A stretch of 34,296 bases of DNA, from positions 1 to 34,296 of the forward strand of contig JALHSU010000026.1 of the NCBI GenBank assembly GCA_022865345.1. The letters are read 5' to 3'. This document shows, piece after piece, positions 1 through 7,027 of the stretch; position 1 is the stretch's first letter, and each line of letters opens with the position of its first letter. The position numbers and the translations under genes were made by a program. The notes beneath the pieces are model-generated. The model was not told the origin of the DNA and made no database searches. It worked only from the letters and a program-made list of their open reading frames with translations. Source of the DNA: Candidatus Zixiibacteriota bacterium (GTDB lineage Bacteria; Zixibacteria; MSB-5A5; RBG-16-43-9).

Positions 1-1
1 A

Positions 2-250
2 AAAGCAATCTGCTGCGGGACTGCTGGCTGGATAAACTGCGATGCTTATTCCAAAAAGATTCAGACTGAGAGATTAAAAGAGGCAAAATCTACCGGCGCG
101 GAGATTTTGGTTACTGCCTGTCCCAAATGTCAGATTCATTTTAAGTGTGCTCAATCTTGTACAGAAAAAGAAAAGGAAAAAAAGAAAGAAGAAATAACAA
201 TAGATATTATAGATTTAACTACACTTCTGGCTTTAGCCATAGGAGAATGA
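2..250 (+). CDS. HdrB-like CCG-domain iron-sulfur protein, 3' end only
   Basis: The frame is open from the window edge to TGA at 248-250 and gives 82 residues. It shows the cysteine-rich CCG-domain signature of heterodisulfide reductase subunit B/D and related (Fe-S) proteins: an ICCGTAGW motif near the start and ACPKCQIHF about 40 residues later. In this family the CCG cysteines bind an unusual iron-sulfur cluster at the site of disulfide or electron-acceptor reduction. The downstream hdrA-mvhD gene supports a role as the acceptor-side subunit of an Hdr-type bifurcating complex. The last codons (LALAIGE) lie inside an 18-bp sequence repeated just before hdrA. This suggests the original gene ended a few codons differently and abutted hdrA before a 1.7 kb segment was inserted. 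The exact subfamily cannot be settled because the N-terminus is missing. Confidence 0.75.
   Translation, partial: KAICCGTAGWINCDAYSKKIQTERLKEAKSTGAEILVTACPKCQIHFKCAQSCTEKEKEKKKEEITIDIIDLTTLLALAIGE
228..245 (+). repeat. 18-bp direct repeat, left copy, bounding an inserted segment
   Basis: The sequence TGGCTTTAGCCATAGGAG occurs here, in the last codons of the HdrB-like gene, and again unchanged at 1926-1943 immediately before hdrA. The two copies are 1698 bp apart and bracket the CPBP and HEPN-like genes. Confidence 0.85.
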
Positions 251-264
251 ATAGGACACAAGTT

Positions 265-316
265 GTGTCACGACCTTGTCCTGACACAAAAATAGCGTCA
301 GGAGTAGCTCCTGACG
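265..316 (+). repeat. Pair of hairpin repeats (GTCAGGA family)
   Basis: Two adjacent imperfect palindromes are present. The first is built on GTGTCA...TGACAC (265-287). The second is GCGTCAGGAG-TAG-CTCCTGACGT (295-316). A diverged copy of the same pair lies at 1021-1072 and a single related hairpin at 5062-5084. The second hairpin sits directly upstream of the CPBP start codon. Confidence 0.8.
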
Positions 317-330
317 TAGCAAGGAGAAAA

Positions 331-1011
331 ATGAAAGTTACTTTAAGAATATTTCTCTCACTTTTCCTCGGCCTATTCGTTCTAATACTCTCTAGTATGA
401 TTAGTTCCATTAACGTGTTAGTGTTATTACGTAAATCTTATTCCTGGCTCCCGCTTACTCACACAGTGATGTTGACTATTTCTTTCATCTTGATCTATTT
501 GTTGAGTAAAGGAAAAATATCTATCTATGGTTTAAGAATGATAGAGATAAAACACTTGAAACAGTCAATCCTGGCCGGTTCTGTTGGAGGGATTATCGTC
601 GGTGGCTTGAGTTTATTGCTCCCAGTAAGTGGATTTGATTTTATGAAAGAATTTTCTCTACTTCAAGTAGTGATTTTTGTGTGGGTTTGTGCCAGCATCA
701 GTGAAGAGTTCTTAACCAGAGGTTTAGTGCAAGGGTTTCTTGCTCCCCTAACCAAGTATAGATTTATGATATTTAATTTTCATATTAGTCTTCCGATACT
801 TGTGGGTGCGTTATTTTTTGGATTTATGCATATGGGCTTGTTGACAATGCATGTGGATAAATTCACAGTTTTTGCTGTGGTTTTCTTCGGGATCATACTC
901 GGAATTATAGCAGGATATTACCGTGAGATTAGCGGGAGTATTATATCTGCAATAGTCGTTCATATGTTATTTAATGTTTGGGGAACGATATTAGGATCGT
1001 TAAGGAGGTAA
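331..1011 (+). CDS. CPBP family intramembrane metalloprotease
   Basis: This is a 226-residue polytopic membrane protein. It has the three conserved CPBP (Abi/CAAX-type) motifs: EEFLTR at about residue 125, FGFMH with the His at about 167, and HMLFN at about 211-215. In this glutamic-type intramembrane protease family these residues form the active site within the membrane. The start at ATG 331 follows AAGGAGAAAA and gives a typical hydrophobic first helix. Earlier in-frame starts would translate through the hairpin repeat and are not credible. Substrates cannot be predicted; some family members mature prenylated or bacteriocin-like peptides or act in immunity. The gene is AT-rich compared with the Hdr genes on either side and lies within the segment bounded by the 18-bp direct repeat, suggesting acquired DNA. 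Confidence 0.85.
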   Translation: MKVTLRIFLSLFLGLFVLILSSMISSINVLVLLRKSYSWLPLTHTVMLTISFILIYLLSKGKISIYGLRMIEIKHLKQSILAGSVGGIIVGGLSLLLPVSGFDFMKEFSLLQVVIFVWVCASISEEFLTRGLVQGFLAPLTKYRFMIFNFHISLPILVGALFFGFMHMGLLTMHVDKFTVFAVVFFGIILGIIAGYYREISGSIISAIVVHMLFNVWGTILGSLRR

Positions 1012-1020
1012 TTCGAGTTA

Positions 1021-1072
1021 TGTCAGGATCTTGTCCTGACATAAAAATAGCGTCAGGAGTAGCTTCTGACAT
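1021..1072 (+). repeat. Second copy of the GTCAGGA hairpin pair
   Basis: TGTCAGGATCTTGTCCTGACA (1021-1041) is followed by GCGTCAGGAG-TAG-CTTCTGACAT (1050-1072). The order and spacing match the pair at 265-316, with mismatches. The two pairs bracket the CPBP gene. Confidence 0.8.
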
Positions 1073-1128
1073 ACAAGAGAACATAGTTGAGACTAAATTT
1101 ATTGAATAACTGATTACTTCATATATTT

Positions 1129-1902
1129 ATGCCTTGGCAATTCGCAAAATTCATTAGACGTCCTTTTCAGTCTCTATTCTATAGTATGGAATATTATTAC
1201 AAAGAAGCCACCGAATTGTATAAAAAGATTCATGAACAGGATGCATCAAGACCACAGGATTTCGATCAAGATCTATTTATGAAAGAAAAATCTGCATCAA
1301 GAGCTTCGTTTATAATGGGTGTTGCTGGAATCGAAGCATTTACGAATAATGTTTTAAGGGATTTTTCTGTCAGGACGAAAGATGATTTGCCTAAAAATCT
1401 ATTAAATAAGAAGCAGATAGAAAATCCCATCAATTACTGGCGTCTTGTAGATAAGGTTTATTTTCTACCGACTCTATGTAACCCTCAACTGGAGCCACCT
1501 CCTTTCTATTTTCAAGAGAATTCAAAAGAATTTAAGCTTTTCAAGGAACTAGTAGAAATAAGGAATTCTATTATGCATGGTAGACCTGAGCCTTTTTTAG
1601 TACTTGTTAAACTAAAGCCTGATAGATTTCATGAACTCACTGCCGACTTCCCTGATAATCTTTGGCCTATCTCAAGAGTACCAAAAGATTTTTCATCTTT
1701 TAACTATGAATGTGCAAAGACTGCTTACGAAAATATTATATGGGTTAGAGATTCCTTGGTCACTTTTTTGGAAAAAGTTGATGAAAAATATATGATGGAA
1801 GAAAAAATCGAGTTGATAAGCCCCGTCATTAACGATAACAATGTTAGTAAAGAGGAACTATTGAAAAATTCTGGGAAATATATAAACACGACAATAAAGT
1901 GA
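1129..1902 (+). CDS. Hypothetical protein with HEPN-like RNase motif
   Basis: This 257-residue, probably soluble and helical protein matches no named family I recognise. A helical stretch (SFIMGVAGIEAFTNNVLRDF, about residues 63-83) and the later EIRNSIMHG (R145 to H150) resemble the helical bundle and R-N-x3-H motif of HEPN domains. HEPN proteins are often metal-independent RNases of toxin-antitoxin, abortive-infection or stress systems. The charged C-terminus after residue 215 has no visible motif. No clear Shine-Dalgarno precedes ATG 1129, and an internal ATG at 1186 is an alternative. The gene is AT-rich like the neighbouring CPBP gene and unlike hdrA, and lies in the same bounded insert. 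No partner antitoxin such as an MNT nucleotidyltransferase is adjacent, so a toxin role is only a possibility. Confidence 0.55.
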   Translation: MPWQFAKFIRRPFQSLFYSMEYYYKEATELYKKIHEQDASRPQDFDQDLFMKEKSASRASFIMGVAGIEAFTNNVLRDFSVRTKDDLPKNLLNKKQIENPINYWRLVDKVYFLPTLCNPQLEPPPFYFQENSKEFKLFKELVEIRNSIMHGRPEPFLVLVKLKPDRFHELTADFPDNLWPISRVPKDFSSFNYECAKTAYENIIWVRDSLVTFLEKVDEKYMMEEKIELISPVINDNNVSKEELLKNSGKYINTTIK

Positions 1903-1925
1903 GATGGATAATCTGGAAATAACAT

Positions 1926-1943
1926 TGGCTTTAGCCATAGGAG
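1926..1943 (+). repeat. 18-bp direct repeat, right copy
   Basis: This is the identical partner of 228-245. It ends within the hdrA ribosome-binding site: the sequence continues GTGAATAAATTG, giving AGGAGGTGA five bases before the TTG start codon at 1953. Confidence 0.85.
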
Positions 1944-1952
1944 GTGAATAAA

Positions 1953-4403
1953 TTGGCAGTGTCTGGAGAGGAATTGAGAATTGGGGTTTTCGTGTGCGAA
2001 TGCGGGCTGAATATCGCCGGGTCTTTGGACTGCGAGGAGGTCAGAAAATATGCTGAGACCCTGCCGGATGTGAAGGTTTCGGTTCTGAACAAGTATACCT
2101 GCGCTGATCCGGGGCAGAATGAGATCAAAAGATACATCAAGGAAAATAATCTCAACCGGGTGGTGGTTGCTTCCTGCTCTCCCCGGATGCACGAGCCGAC
2201 TTTCAGAGCTTGCGTGGCAGATGTTGGAGTAAACCCATACCTTTTAGAGATGGTGAATTTGAGGGAGCATTGTTCCTGGGTTCACCTGCACGACAGGAAA
2301 GGCGCCACAGAAAAAGCTAAAGATATGGTGAAAATCGGGGTGGCCAGAGCAAGATTTTTGGAGCCGCAAATCGAAAAAGAGGTTCCGGTTACCAACAAAG
2401 CCCTAGTGATTGGCGGAGGTGTGGCAGGGATTCAGACAGCTTTAGACTTGGCTGATACCGGGTATCAGGTCTACTTGGTCGAAAAAGAGCCTTCCATCGG
2501 AGGGATAATGGCGCAGATCGATAAGACCTATCCCACGATGGACTGTTCCATATGAATACTCGGACCCAAGATGATGGATGTCGGTCGACATCCGAAAATC
2601 AAGCTCTACACCTACAGCGAAGTCGAAAAGGTCTCCGGCTACATCGGCAATTTCAAAGTCAAGGTCAGGAAAAAAGCCCGGTACGTGGATGAGACCAAAT
2701 GTAATTCCTGCGGCGAATGCGCCAAGGTCTGCCCGGTCGCGGTCCCGGATGAATACCAGATGGGATTCTCCTCACGCAAAGCGATTTATATTCAGCTTCC
2801 CCAGGCTGTACCCTCCTCTTATGTCATAAATATGAAAGACTGCCTGGGCAATAACCCGATCGCTTGCGGAAAATGTGCTGAGGTATGCGATAAAAAATGT
2901 ATCGATTACGACATGCAGGATAAATTCATCGATCTGGAGGTTGGGGCAATAGTCGTTGCCACGGGCTTAGATATCTATGACCCGACGCAGCTGGATGAAT
3001 ATGGTTACACCCAATTTGAAAATGTGATCACCAGCCTGGAATTTGAAAGGCTGATCTGCGCCGGAGGACCAAGCCAGGGGCATTTCATCCGTCCTAAAGA
3101 TCATCAGACTCCCAAGAGCATCGGGTTTATCCAGTGCGTTGGATCCCGCTCAGAAAAGAGGGGAAATCCTTACTGCAGTAACATCTGCTGTATGAATACT
3201 GTCAAAGACACAGTACTTTTAAAAGACCATTATCCGGAAATCGAGGCGAAAGTCTTCTATATGGATATTCGGGCATTTGGAAAAGGGTTCGAGGATCTCT
3301 TCAAAAGAAGCAAGGAATCAGGGGTAAAATATATCCGGGGGATTCCGGGCGACATAGAGCAAGACCCGAAGACCGGAAATCTTTTGCTGACAGTTGAGAA
3401 CACCACCACAGGAAAAATCGAAAAACATGACCTTGAGATGCTGGTTCTCTCAATCGGCTATGTTTCCAGATGGAATAATGATCCGATCCAGCCGCTTTTG
3501 ACCCTTTCCAGAACTCAGGATGGTTTTTACCTGGAGTCTCATCCCAAACTGAAGCCGATCGATGCACCAACCAAAGGAGTATTCTTCGCAGGAGTGGCAG
3601 AATCTCCCAAAGACATCAAAGATAGCGTTACCCAGGCATCAGCCGCTGCAGCCCGGGCTGGAATTATCCTGGCACAGGATAAGCTCCATGTCGAAGCTAT
3701 TACCTCTATGGTGGATAAAGAGCTGTGCACTGCCTGCGAGATCTGCTACAGAGCCTGTCCCTTCAAGTCCATAACAGTTGACAAGGAGAAAAAGATACCG
3801 GCTGAGATAATCGAGGCAGCGTGCGCCGGATGCGGAACCTGCGGGGCAGAATGTCCCTTTGGGGCGGTCACCATGCGGCATTTCACAGACAGGCAGATCT
3901 TTTCACAAATAGATGCCATCTTGGATGAAAATCCGGAGGAGAAAGTTGTAACCTTTGCCTGTAACTGGTGTTCCTATGCAGGAGGAGATATGGCAGGGAT
4001 CTCCAGGTTACAGTATCCCACGACTTCCCGCCTGATCAGAACTATGAGCTCTGGCAGGGTGGACGAGCAGTTCGTGTTATACTCTTTCCAGAAGGGTGCG
4101 CCTGTGGTTTTGGTTTCCGGGTGTCACTTTGCGGATTGTCACTATATAGATGCAAACAGATGGACCCAACGCAGGGTTGAAAGGCTCTGGGATAAATTAG
4201 AGAGAAAAGGGATACGTCCGGAAAGGCTGCAGTTGGAATGGATCAGCGCGGCTGAAGGTCAGAAGTTTGCCAAAGTGATGCGAGTGATGGAAGAGATGAG
4301 AAAGAAGGTGACTAAAGAGGAAATCGAGTTCACCAAAAAAGCTCTGTCAGACCTTAAGCCTAAAGGGACGAAGAAGGTGAAGGTAGCGGCCAAGGCGGCT
4401 TGA
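1953..4403 (+). CDS. hdrA: HdrA-MvhD fusion, probable selenoprotein (Sec at TGA 2553-2555)
   Basis: Read through the single in-frame TGA, this encodes about 816 residues, with Sec at about residue 201. Sequence on both sides of the TGA is HdrA in one frame: [11 protein letters not shown], then TGA, then [13 protein letters not shown]. HdrA homologues have Cys at that position, and HdrA is an established selenoprotein family in some methanogens and bacteria. Domains in order are an N-terminal HdrA region with Cys motifs, an FAD-binding fold with GGGVAG (about 152-179), a first ferredoxin motif [12 protein letters not shown] (about 250), more Cys clusters, two 4Fe-4S motifs ([12 protein letters not shown] about 592; [12 protein letters not shown] about 624), and a C-terminal MvhD/FlpD domain (from about 660; [20 protein letters not shown]). 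HdrA carries the flavin that bifurcates electrons, and MvhD passes them in from a hydrogenase or formate dehydrogenase. TTG 1953 is preferred because AGGAGGTGA lies five bases upstream; GTG 1944 overlaps that site. No hydrogenase, selA, selB or tRNA-Sec gene is in the window. Confidence 0.9.
2572..2601 (+). promoter_or_regulatory. Candidate bacterial SECIS element
   Basis: A perfect 7-bp stem GGATGTC (2576-2582) / GACATCC (2587-2593) closes a GGTC tetraloop whose first two bases are G. A lower TGAT/ATCA stem (2572-2575 / 2598-2601) adds a GAAA bulge. The loop starts 27 nt after the TGA. As I recall the bacterial SECIS model, the apical loop lies about 16-37 nt downstream of the UGA and has a G in its first two positions; this hairpin fits. 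It would direct SelB to decode UGA as selenocysteine. Confidence 0.75.
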
Positions 4404-4409
4404 GGTTTC

Positions 4410-4764
4410 GTAGTGCGAGGCTTCAGCCTCGCTTGAGCAACTGTCCAGGATAAAGGAAGATGTAAGACGGAAGACGAAAAAGACGTGAGCGTTGCTCGTT
4501 TATCGTGAAAAATGTAGGGGCGAGGTTTCCTCGCCCATTTGATAAAACAGGTTTGGTCTGTAGTGGCAGGCCCCAGTGCCTGCCCTACGTTTCCGTCATT
4601 GCGAGGAGTCCCTCTGGACGACGAAGCAATCCCTCCACTTGTATTAGACGGATTGCTTCGTTCCGATGAATCGGAACTCTCAATGACTGCACCATACTTG
4701 CTCTCTGTTGGTGTCCTCACCAACAGAGTTAGCATAATGGTTGTTGGTCAGGAGACCAACAACC
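4410..4764 (+). repeat. Cluster of six hairpin repeats between hdrA and the zinc-ribbon gene
   Basis: The 403-bp gap holds almost nothing but hairpins. Three are GTAG-type: 4410-4432, 4514-4536 (GGGCGAGG/CCTCGCCC) and 4560-4588 (GTAG...CTAC). One longer element with GTCATTGCGAG / CTCTCAATGAC ends spans 4595-4687. Two 11-bp-stem hairpins of the GTTGGT type lie at 4703-4728 and 4739-4764. Each family recurs elsewhere in the window. Confidence 0.85.
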
Positions 4765-4806
4765 AGCGAACAAACGCCAAACTTCAAACTTTTAAACTGT
4801 ATTCCT

Positions 4807-4953
4807 ATGCCAGAAGAAGCCAAATTCAAATGTTTGCGTTGCGGGAACGAGTTCAAAATGTCCTTTGACCCAAAAGCTCCTTTGATTGAACGCGCCTGCC
4901 CCAAATGCCAGTCGAATTCGGTTAGAAGGATTAAAGAGGAAGAGAAGAAATAA
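4807..4953 (+). CDS. Small FmdB-type zinc-ribbon protein
   Basis: This 48-residue protein carries two CxxC knuckles, CLRC (residues 9-12) and CPKC (31-34), and has a basic, charged C-terminus. That layout is typical of FmdB/regulatory zinc-ribbon proteins, which bind one zinc ion. Small proteins of this kind are often found near Hdr or formylmethanofuran-type redox genes, but their role is not established. The ATG at 4807 has no strong Shine-Dalgarno. A longer frame upstream would run into hairpin repeats, so the short form is preferred. A strong terminator follows the stop codon, suggesting this is the last gene of the Hdr transcription unit. Confidence 0.7.
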   Translation: MPEEAKFKCLRCGNEFKMSFDPKAPLIERACPKCQSNSVRRIKEEEKK

Positions 4954-4962
4954 TTAGGGTAG

Positions 4963-4988
4963 GGGAAGGGCTCGTCCCTTCCCTTTGT
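4963..4988 (+). terminator. Rho-independent terminator after the Hdr module
   Basis: An 8-bp GC-rich stem GGGAAGGG (4963-4970) / CCCTTCCC (4976-4983) with a 5-nt loop is followed by TTTGTTT. It begins ten bases after the zinc-ribbon stop codon. Confidence 0.8.
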
Positions 4989-5435
4989 TTAGTTGATTGG
5001 CTTGATAAATCAAGCCCCTACTCTCAGGGCTGTCGGGAGTTACCTCCCGATAGAGCTTTAGGCGTCAGGAGGGCACTCCTGACGTCACCATTAAAAGCTG
5101 CTAATCTCACTCTATCCCTCTCCTTTCCTACGGTGGCTACGCCAGACGTAGTCTCCGTTTAGGAAAAAAGGAGAGGGTTTTTTACTTGTCCGTTCAGGGG
5201 ACCTGTCAAGCACTGAGGGTGTATTTTACTACACCGATAGGTGTAAGAAATTACACCTGTTTTATCTCTCTCGGGAGTTACTTCCTGACAGAGCCTCAGT
5301 GGCAGAAGGAAATTCCAAAAAACAATTAAGACAATAACCGCTTGGTTATCAATAGGATGGCTGATTTATTCCTCGAAGTTCACTCAGTCCCTATTGCGTA
5401 TTTTTAATACGTAAAATGTATGTTATCAACTCGTA
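4989..5435. other. Gene-free stretch with hairpins and a possible second terminator
   Basis: No convincing gene was seen. It holds a GCGTCAGGAG-type hairpin (5062-5084), an 11-bp stem CCCTCTCCTTT / AAAGGAGAGGG followed by six T (5116-5183, with a long loop), the 40-bp element at 5218-5257, and AT-rich DNA leading to a promoter. Confidence 0.6.
5218..5257 (+). repeat. 40-bp double hairpin, copy 1
   Basis: Two short palindromes are in tandem, GGTGTA...TACACC and GGTGTAA...TTACACC, separated by GATA. A copy of the same length and layout lies at 6844-6883. The two copies bracket the cupredoxin and DUF-type small protein genes. Confidence 0.75.
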
Positions 5436-5463
5436 TTGACAAATCTGCGGTTGGTTTTATTAT
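5436..5463 (+). promoter_or_regulatory. Sigma70-type promoter
   Basis: TTGACA (5436-5441), a 16-bp spacer and TATTAT (5458-5463) predict a start near 5470. The transcript would run through the structured region before the cupredoxin gene. Confidence 0.65.
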
Positions 5464-5469
5464 GTGACT

Positions 5470-5760
5470 GCGTTTGATAATTTCTTATGTTAGTTTAAGT
5501 AAAGAGGTCTGGGCTAAGCAGGATAAGGGGTGTTGAATCGAAAAAGGGGGGAACTGGCGGGAAGAGTAGGCTTACTTCAGAACGCAGAAGCTGGCTGAAG
5601 AAAACAGGATGATTTGAAAATGCTGGTACAAACCGTGGGGGACGGGAAAAAGATACAGTAGTCCAGCTGCAGAAGTAAGCCTACTCAATAAAGAAAGTTT
5701 GAGGCAATGCAAATATTCCCGATGGGGGGCAAATTCTCAGCAGCGAAACTTTCTTAGATA
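5470..5760 (+). ncRNA. Candidate structured RNA or long 5' leader, class unknown
   Basis: No good reading frame is seen here, but the stretch is rich in possible RNA pairing. A 15-nt arm GAGTAGGCTTACTTC (5564-5578) is perfectly complementary to 5672-5686. Inside it AGCTGG (5589-5594) pairs with CCAGCT (5663-5668) and CCGT/ACGG closes a G5 loop near 5633-5645. A second domain is closed by AGAAAGTTT (5694-5702) / AAACTTTCT (5747-5755) and contains CCC-GATG-GGG. A strong promoter-like sequence lies just upstream. The cupredoxin start codon is about 100 bp downstream, so this may be a leader of that gene or a separate RNA. It did not match the riboswitch, RNase P, tmRNA, SRP or 6S signatures I could recall. 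Confidence 0.45.
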
Positions 5761-5856
5761 TTGGAAAGAACAAAGATTAAAAAAGATAATTACGTATTAA
5801 ATAAAGTTGACTTAATAGGTCAAGATTATCCTGATAAGTCAAAGGAGGTGAATTAA

Positions 5857-6222
5857 ATGCTAAAGAAATTTTTCCGGAGTTTGCTTGCTCTGACCTTTAT
5901 CTCGGCAGTTTTACTTCTGGCTCAGGGATGCAGCAAATCGAGTAGCCCAACTTCTCCCTCACCACCGCCGCCTGCTAATTCAGTTTCAATAGTCGATTTT
6001 GCCTTTAATCCGACTTCCTTAACGGTGGATTCTGGCGTGACTGTGACCTGGAAGAATAATGGAGCGGTTCAGCACACAGTGACCAGCGATTCAGGACTTT
6101 TCGATTCAGGTCAATTAAGCTCTGGTGCCACTTACCAGCACGCCTTTAACAAGAAAGGCACTTTTGGCTATCATTGTATAAACCACCCAACTCAAATGAT
6201 AGCCAGCGTTATAGTTAAGTGA
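5857..6222 (+). CDS. Cupredoxin (plastocyanin-like) lipoprotein
   Basis: This is a 121-residue exported protein. Its signal peptide ends in the lipobox LAQGC (Cys25), so it should be lipid-anchored. A Ser/Pro-rich linker (about 26-41) leads to a single cupredoxin domain. The type 1 copper ligands are visible: His73 in QHTV, then Cys107, His110 and Met114 in the motif YHCINHPTQM. Such proteins shuttle single electrons at the cell surface or periplasm; the partner is unknown. AAAGGAGGTGA is placed well before the ATG. The palindrome TTGAC-N7-GTCAA at 5807-5823 lies in the promoter-proximal region and could be an operator. The long structured stretch upstream suggests control at the RNA level. 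Confidence 0.88.
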   Translation: MLKKFFRSLLALTFISAVLLLAQGCSKSSSPTSPSPPPPANSVSIVDFAFNPTSLTVDSGVTVTWKNNGAVQHTVTSDSGLFDSGQLSSGATYQHAFNKKGTFGYHCINHPTQMIASVIVK

Positions 6223-6316
6223 ACGGGCTAGAGGCGAAACTGTGGAGTAACATTTTAGAAGTGACTTTAAAATTGATAAAGAAATCAAGGTCAAAAAGGG
6301 AAGGGGGTGAAAGAAA

Positions 6317-6589
6317 ATGGCAAACTACATGATCGAAACCTCGCATACCAAAGAGGAGTGCCTGAAGGCATTGGATGAGATGATGGAGTACAAGCCTGAG
6401 AATTTAGACAAGTTCCAATGGGGATGCTTAAGCGGAGTTCATACCGGCTGGGCAATGATGGATGCGGATGATGAGGCTGAAGCCCGGAATATGCTGCCAC
6501 CGTCAATGCGGGAAAAGGCACGCATAACTAAAGTGGATATCTTCACTCCGGAGCAGATCAAGAGTTATCATGAGAAAAAGCACGCTTGA
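6317..6589 (+). CDS. Small conserved-looking protein of unknown function
   Basis: This is a 90-residue soluble acidic protein with no signal peptide. It starts YMIETSHTKEECLKALDEMM and contains a central WGCLSGVHTGWAMMDADDE. The alternation of a short strand, a helix, a strand with GVHTGWA and a later KVDIFTP strand suggests a small ferredoxin-like alpha-beta fold (DUF3303/DUF4242-like); this is inference only. Translation is well supported by AAGGGGGTGAAAG before the ATG. It lies 94 bp after the cupredoxin gene and ends just before a strong terminator, so the two may be co-transcribed. Confidence 0.65.
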   Translation: MANYMIETSHTKEECLKALDEMMEYKPENLDKFQWGCLSGVHTGWAMMDADDEAEARNMLPPSMREKARITKVDIFTPEQIKSYHEKKHA

Positions 6590-6625
6590 TCTCCATTATG
6601 TCATCTCTTAAAGAGTAATCCTGGA

Positions 6626-6662
6626 AACAGGAGCAGACCTGTGAGTCTACTCCTGTTTTTTT
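6626..6662 (+). terminator. Strong Rho-independent terminator
   Basis: AACAGGAG-C-AGAC (6626-6638) pairs with GTCT-A-CTCCTGTT (6645-6657), a 12-bp stem with one mismatch and a 6-nt loop, followed by a run of T. It lies 36 bp after the stop codon of the 6317-6589 gene. Confidence 0.88.
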
Positions 6663-6738
6663 GTGATGGTATAACCCTTAGAATATGTATTCTGCGGGGC
6701 TGGGAGCCCCGCCTTCGGTTTAAACAAGAGAAAAATTC

Positions 6739-7015
6739 GTAGGGCGGGCACCCCTGCCCGACGACCGGTTGGGATGGGGGTTGCACCCTATCCCTACCTT
6801 TTTGCGGGCAGGGCAATTGCCCTGCCCGAGCAGAGGAATCATAGGTGTATCTTTTTACACCGATAAGTGTAATATATTACACCGGGCTTGCCAAAGATAA
6901 TTTGTTTTGTTTCAAACTAAATCGTCCGACACGATGGTCGGACGTTAGGAGTTGTAGCAGAAGGATCAATACCTTCCAGTGAGATCTGTAGGGGCACGTT
7001 GCAACGTGCCCCTAC
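6739..7015. repeat. Hairpin repeats between convergent genes
   Basis: Four elements fill the 365 bp after the terminator: a GTAG hairpin CGGGCA/TGCCCG (6739-6760), copy 2 of the 40-bp double hairpin (6844-6883), a CGTCCGAC/GTCGGACG hairpin (6923-6944), and a perfect 28-nt palindrome with GTAGGGGCACG arms (6988-7015). The last one lies 12 bp past the stop codon of the minus-strand protease and could serve as its terminator stem. Confidence 0.8.
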
Positions 7016-7027
7016 GGCTTTTGTCTC

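Noticed and set aside
145-330. Extended N-terminus for the CPBP protease
   Set aside because: The extension overlaps the end of the HdrB-like gene and reads through a hairpin repeat. ATG 331 has a ribosome-binding site and begins a membrane helix.
2553-2555. TGA in hdrA taken as a nonsense mutation or the end of a short gene
   Set aside because: The frame continues without any shift, the downstream sequence stays HdrA-like at once, the site is a conserved Cys position, and a SECIS-like hairpin follows. A pseudogene would not be expected to have all of these.
3301-3881. Minus-strand open frames opposite hdrA
   Set aside because: They are shadow frames on a strongly supported coding sequence, without ribosome-binding sites or recognisable domains.
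5551-5570. ZTP-riboswitch-like GAACTGGCGGG
   Set aside because: The conserved CCGCCTGGGCA partner segment of that class is not found downstream.
5500-5600. Possible c-di-AMP (ydaO-type) riboswitch because of GGGGTG..GAATC and GGGGGGAAC strings
   Set aside because: The strings are in the wrong order relative to the class and the conserved 3' part (GAATCCGTCAGCTAACC-like) is absent.
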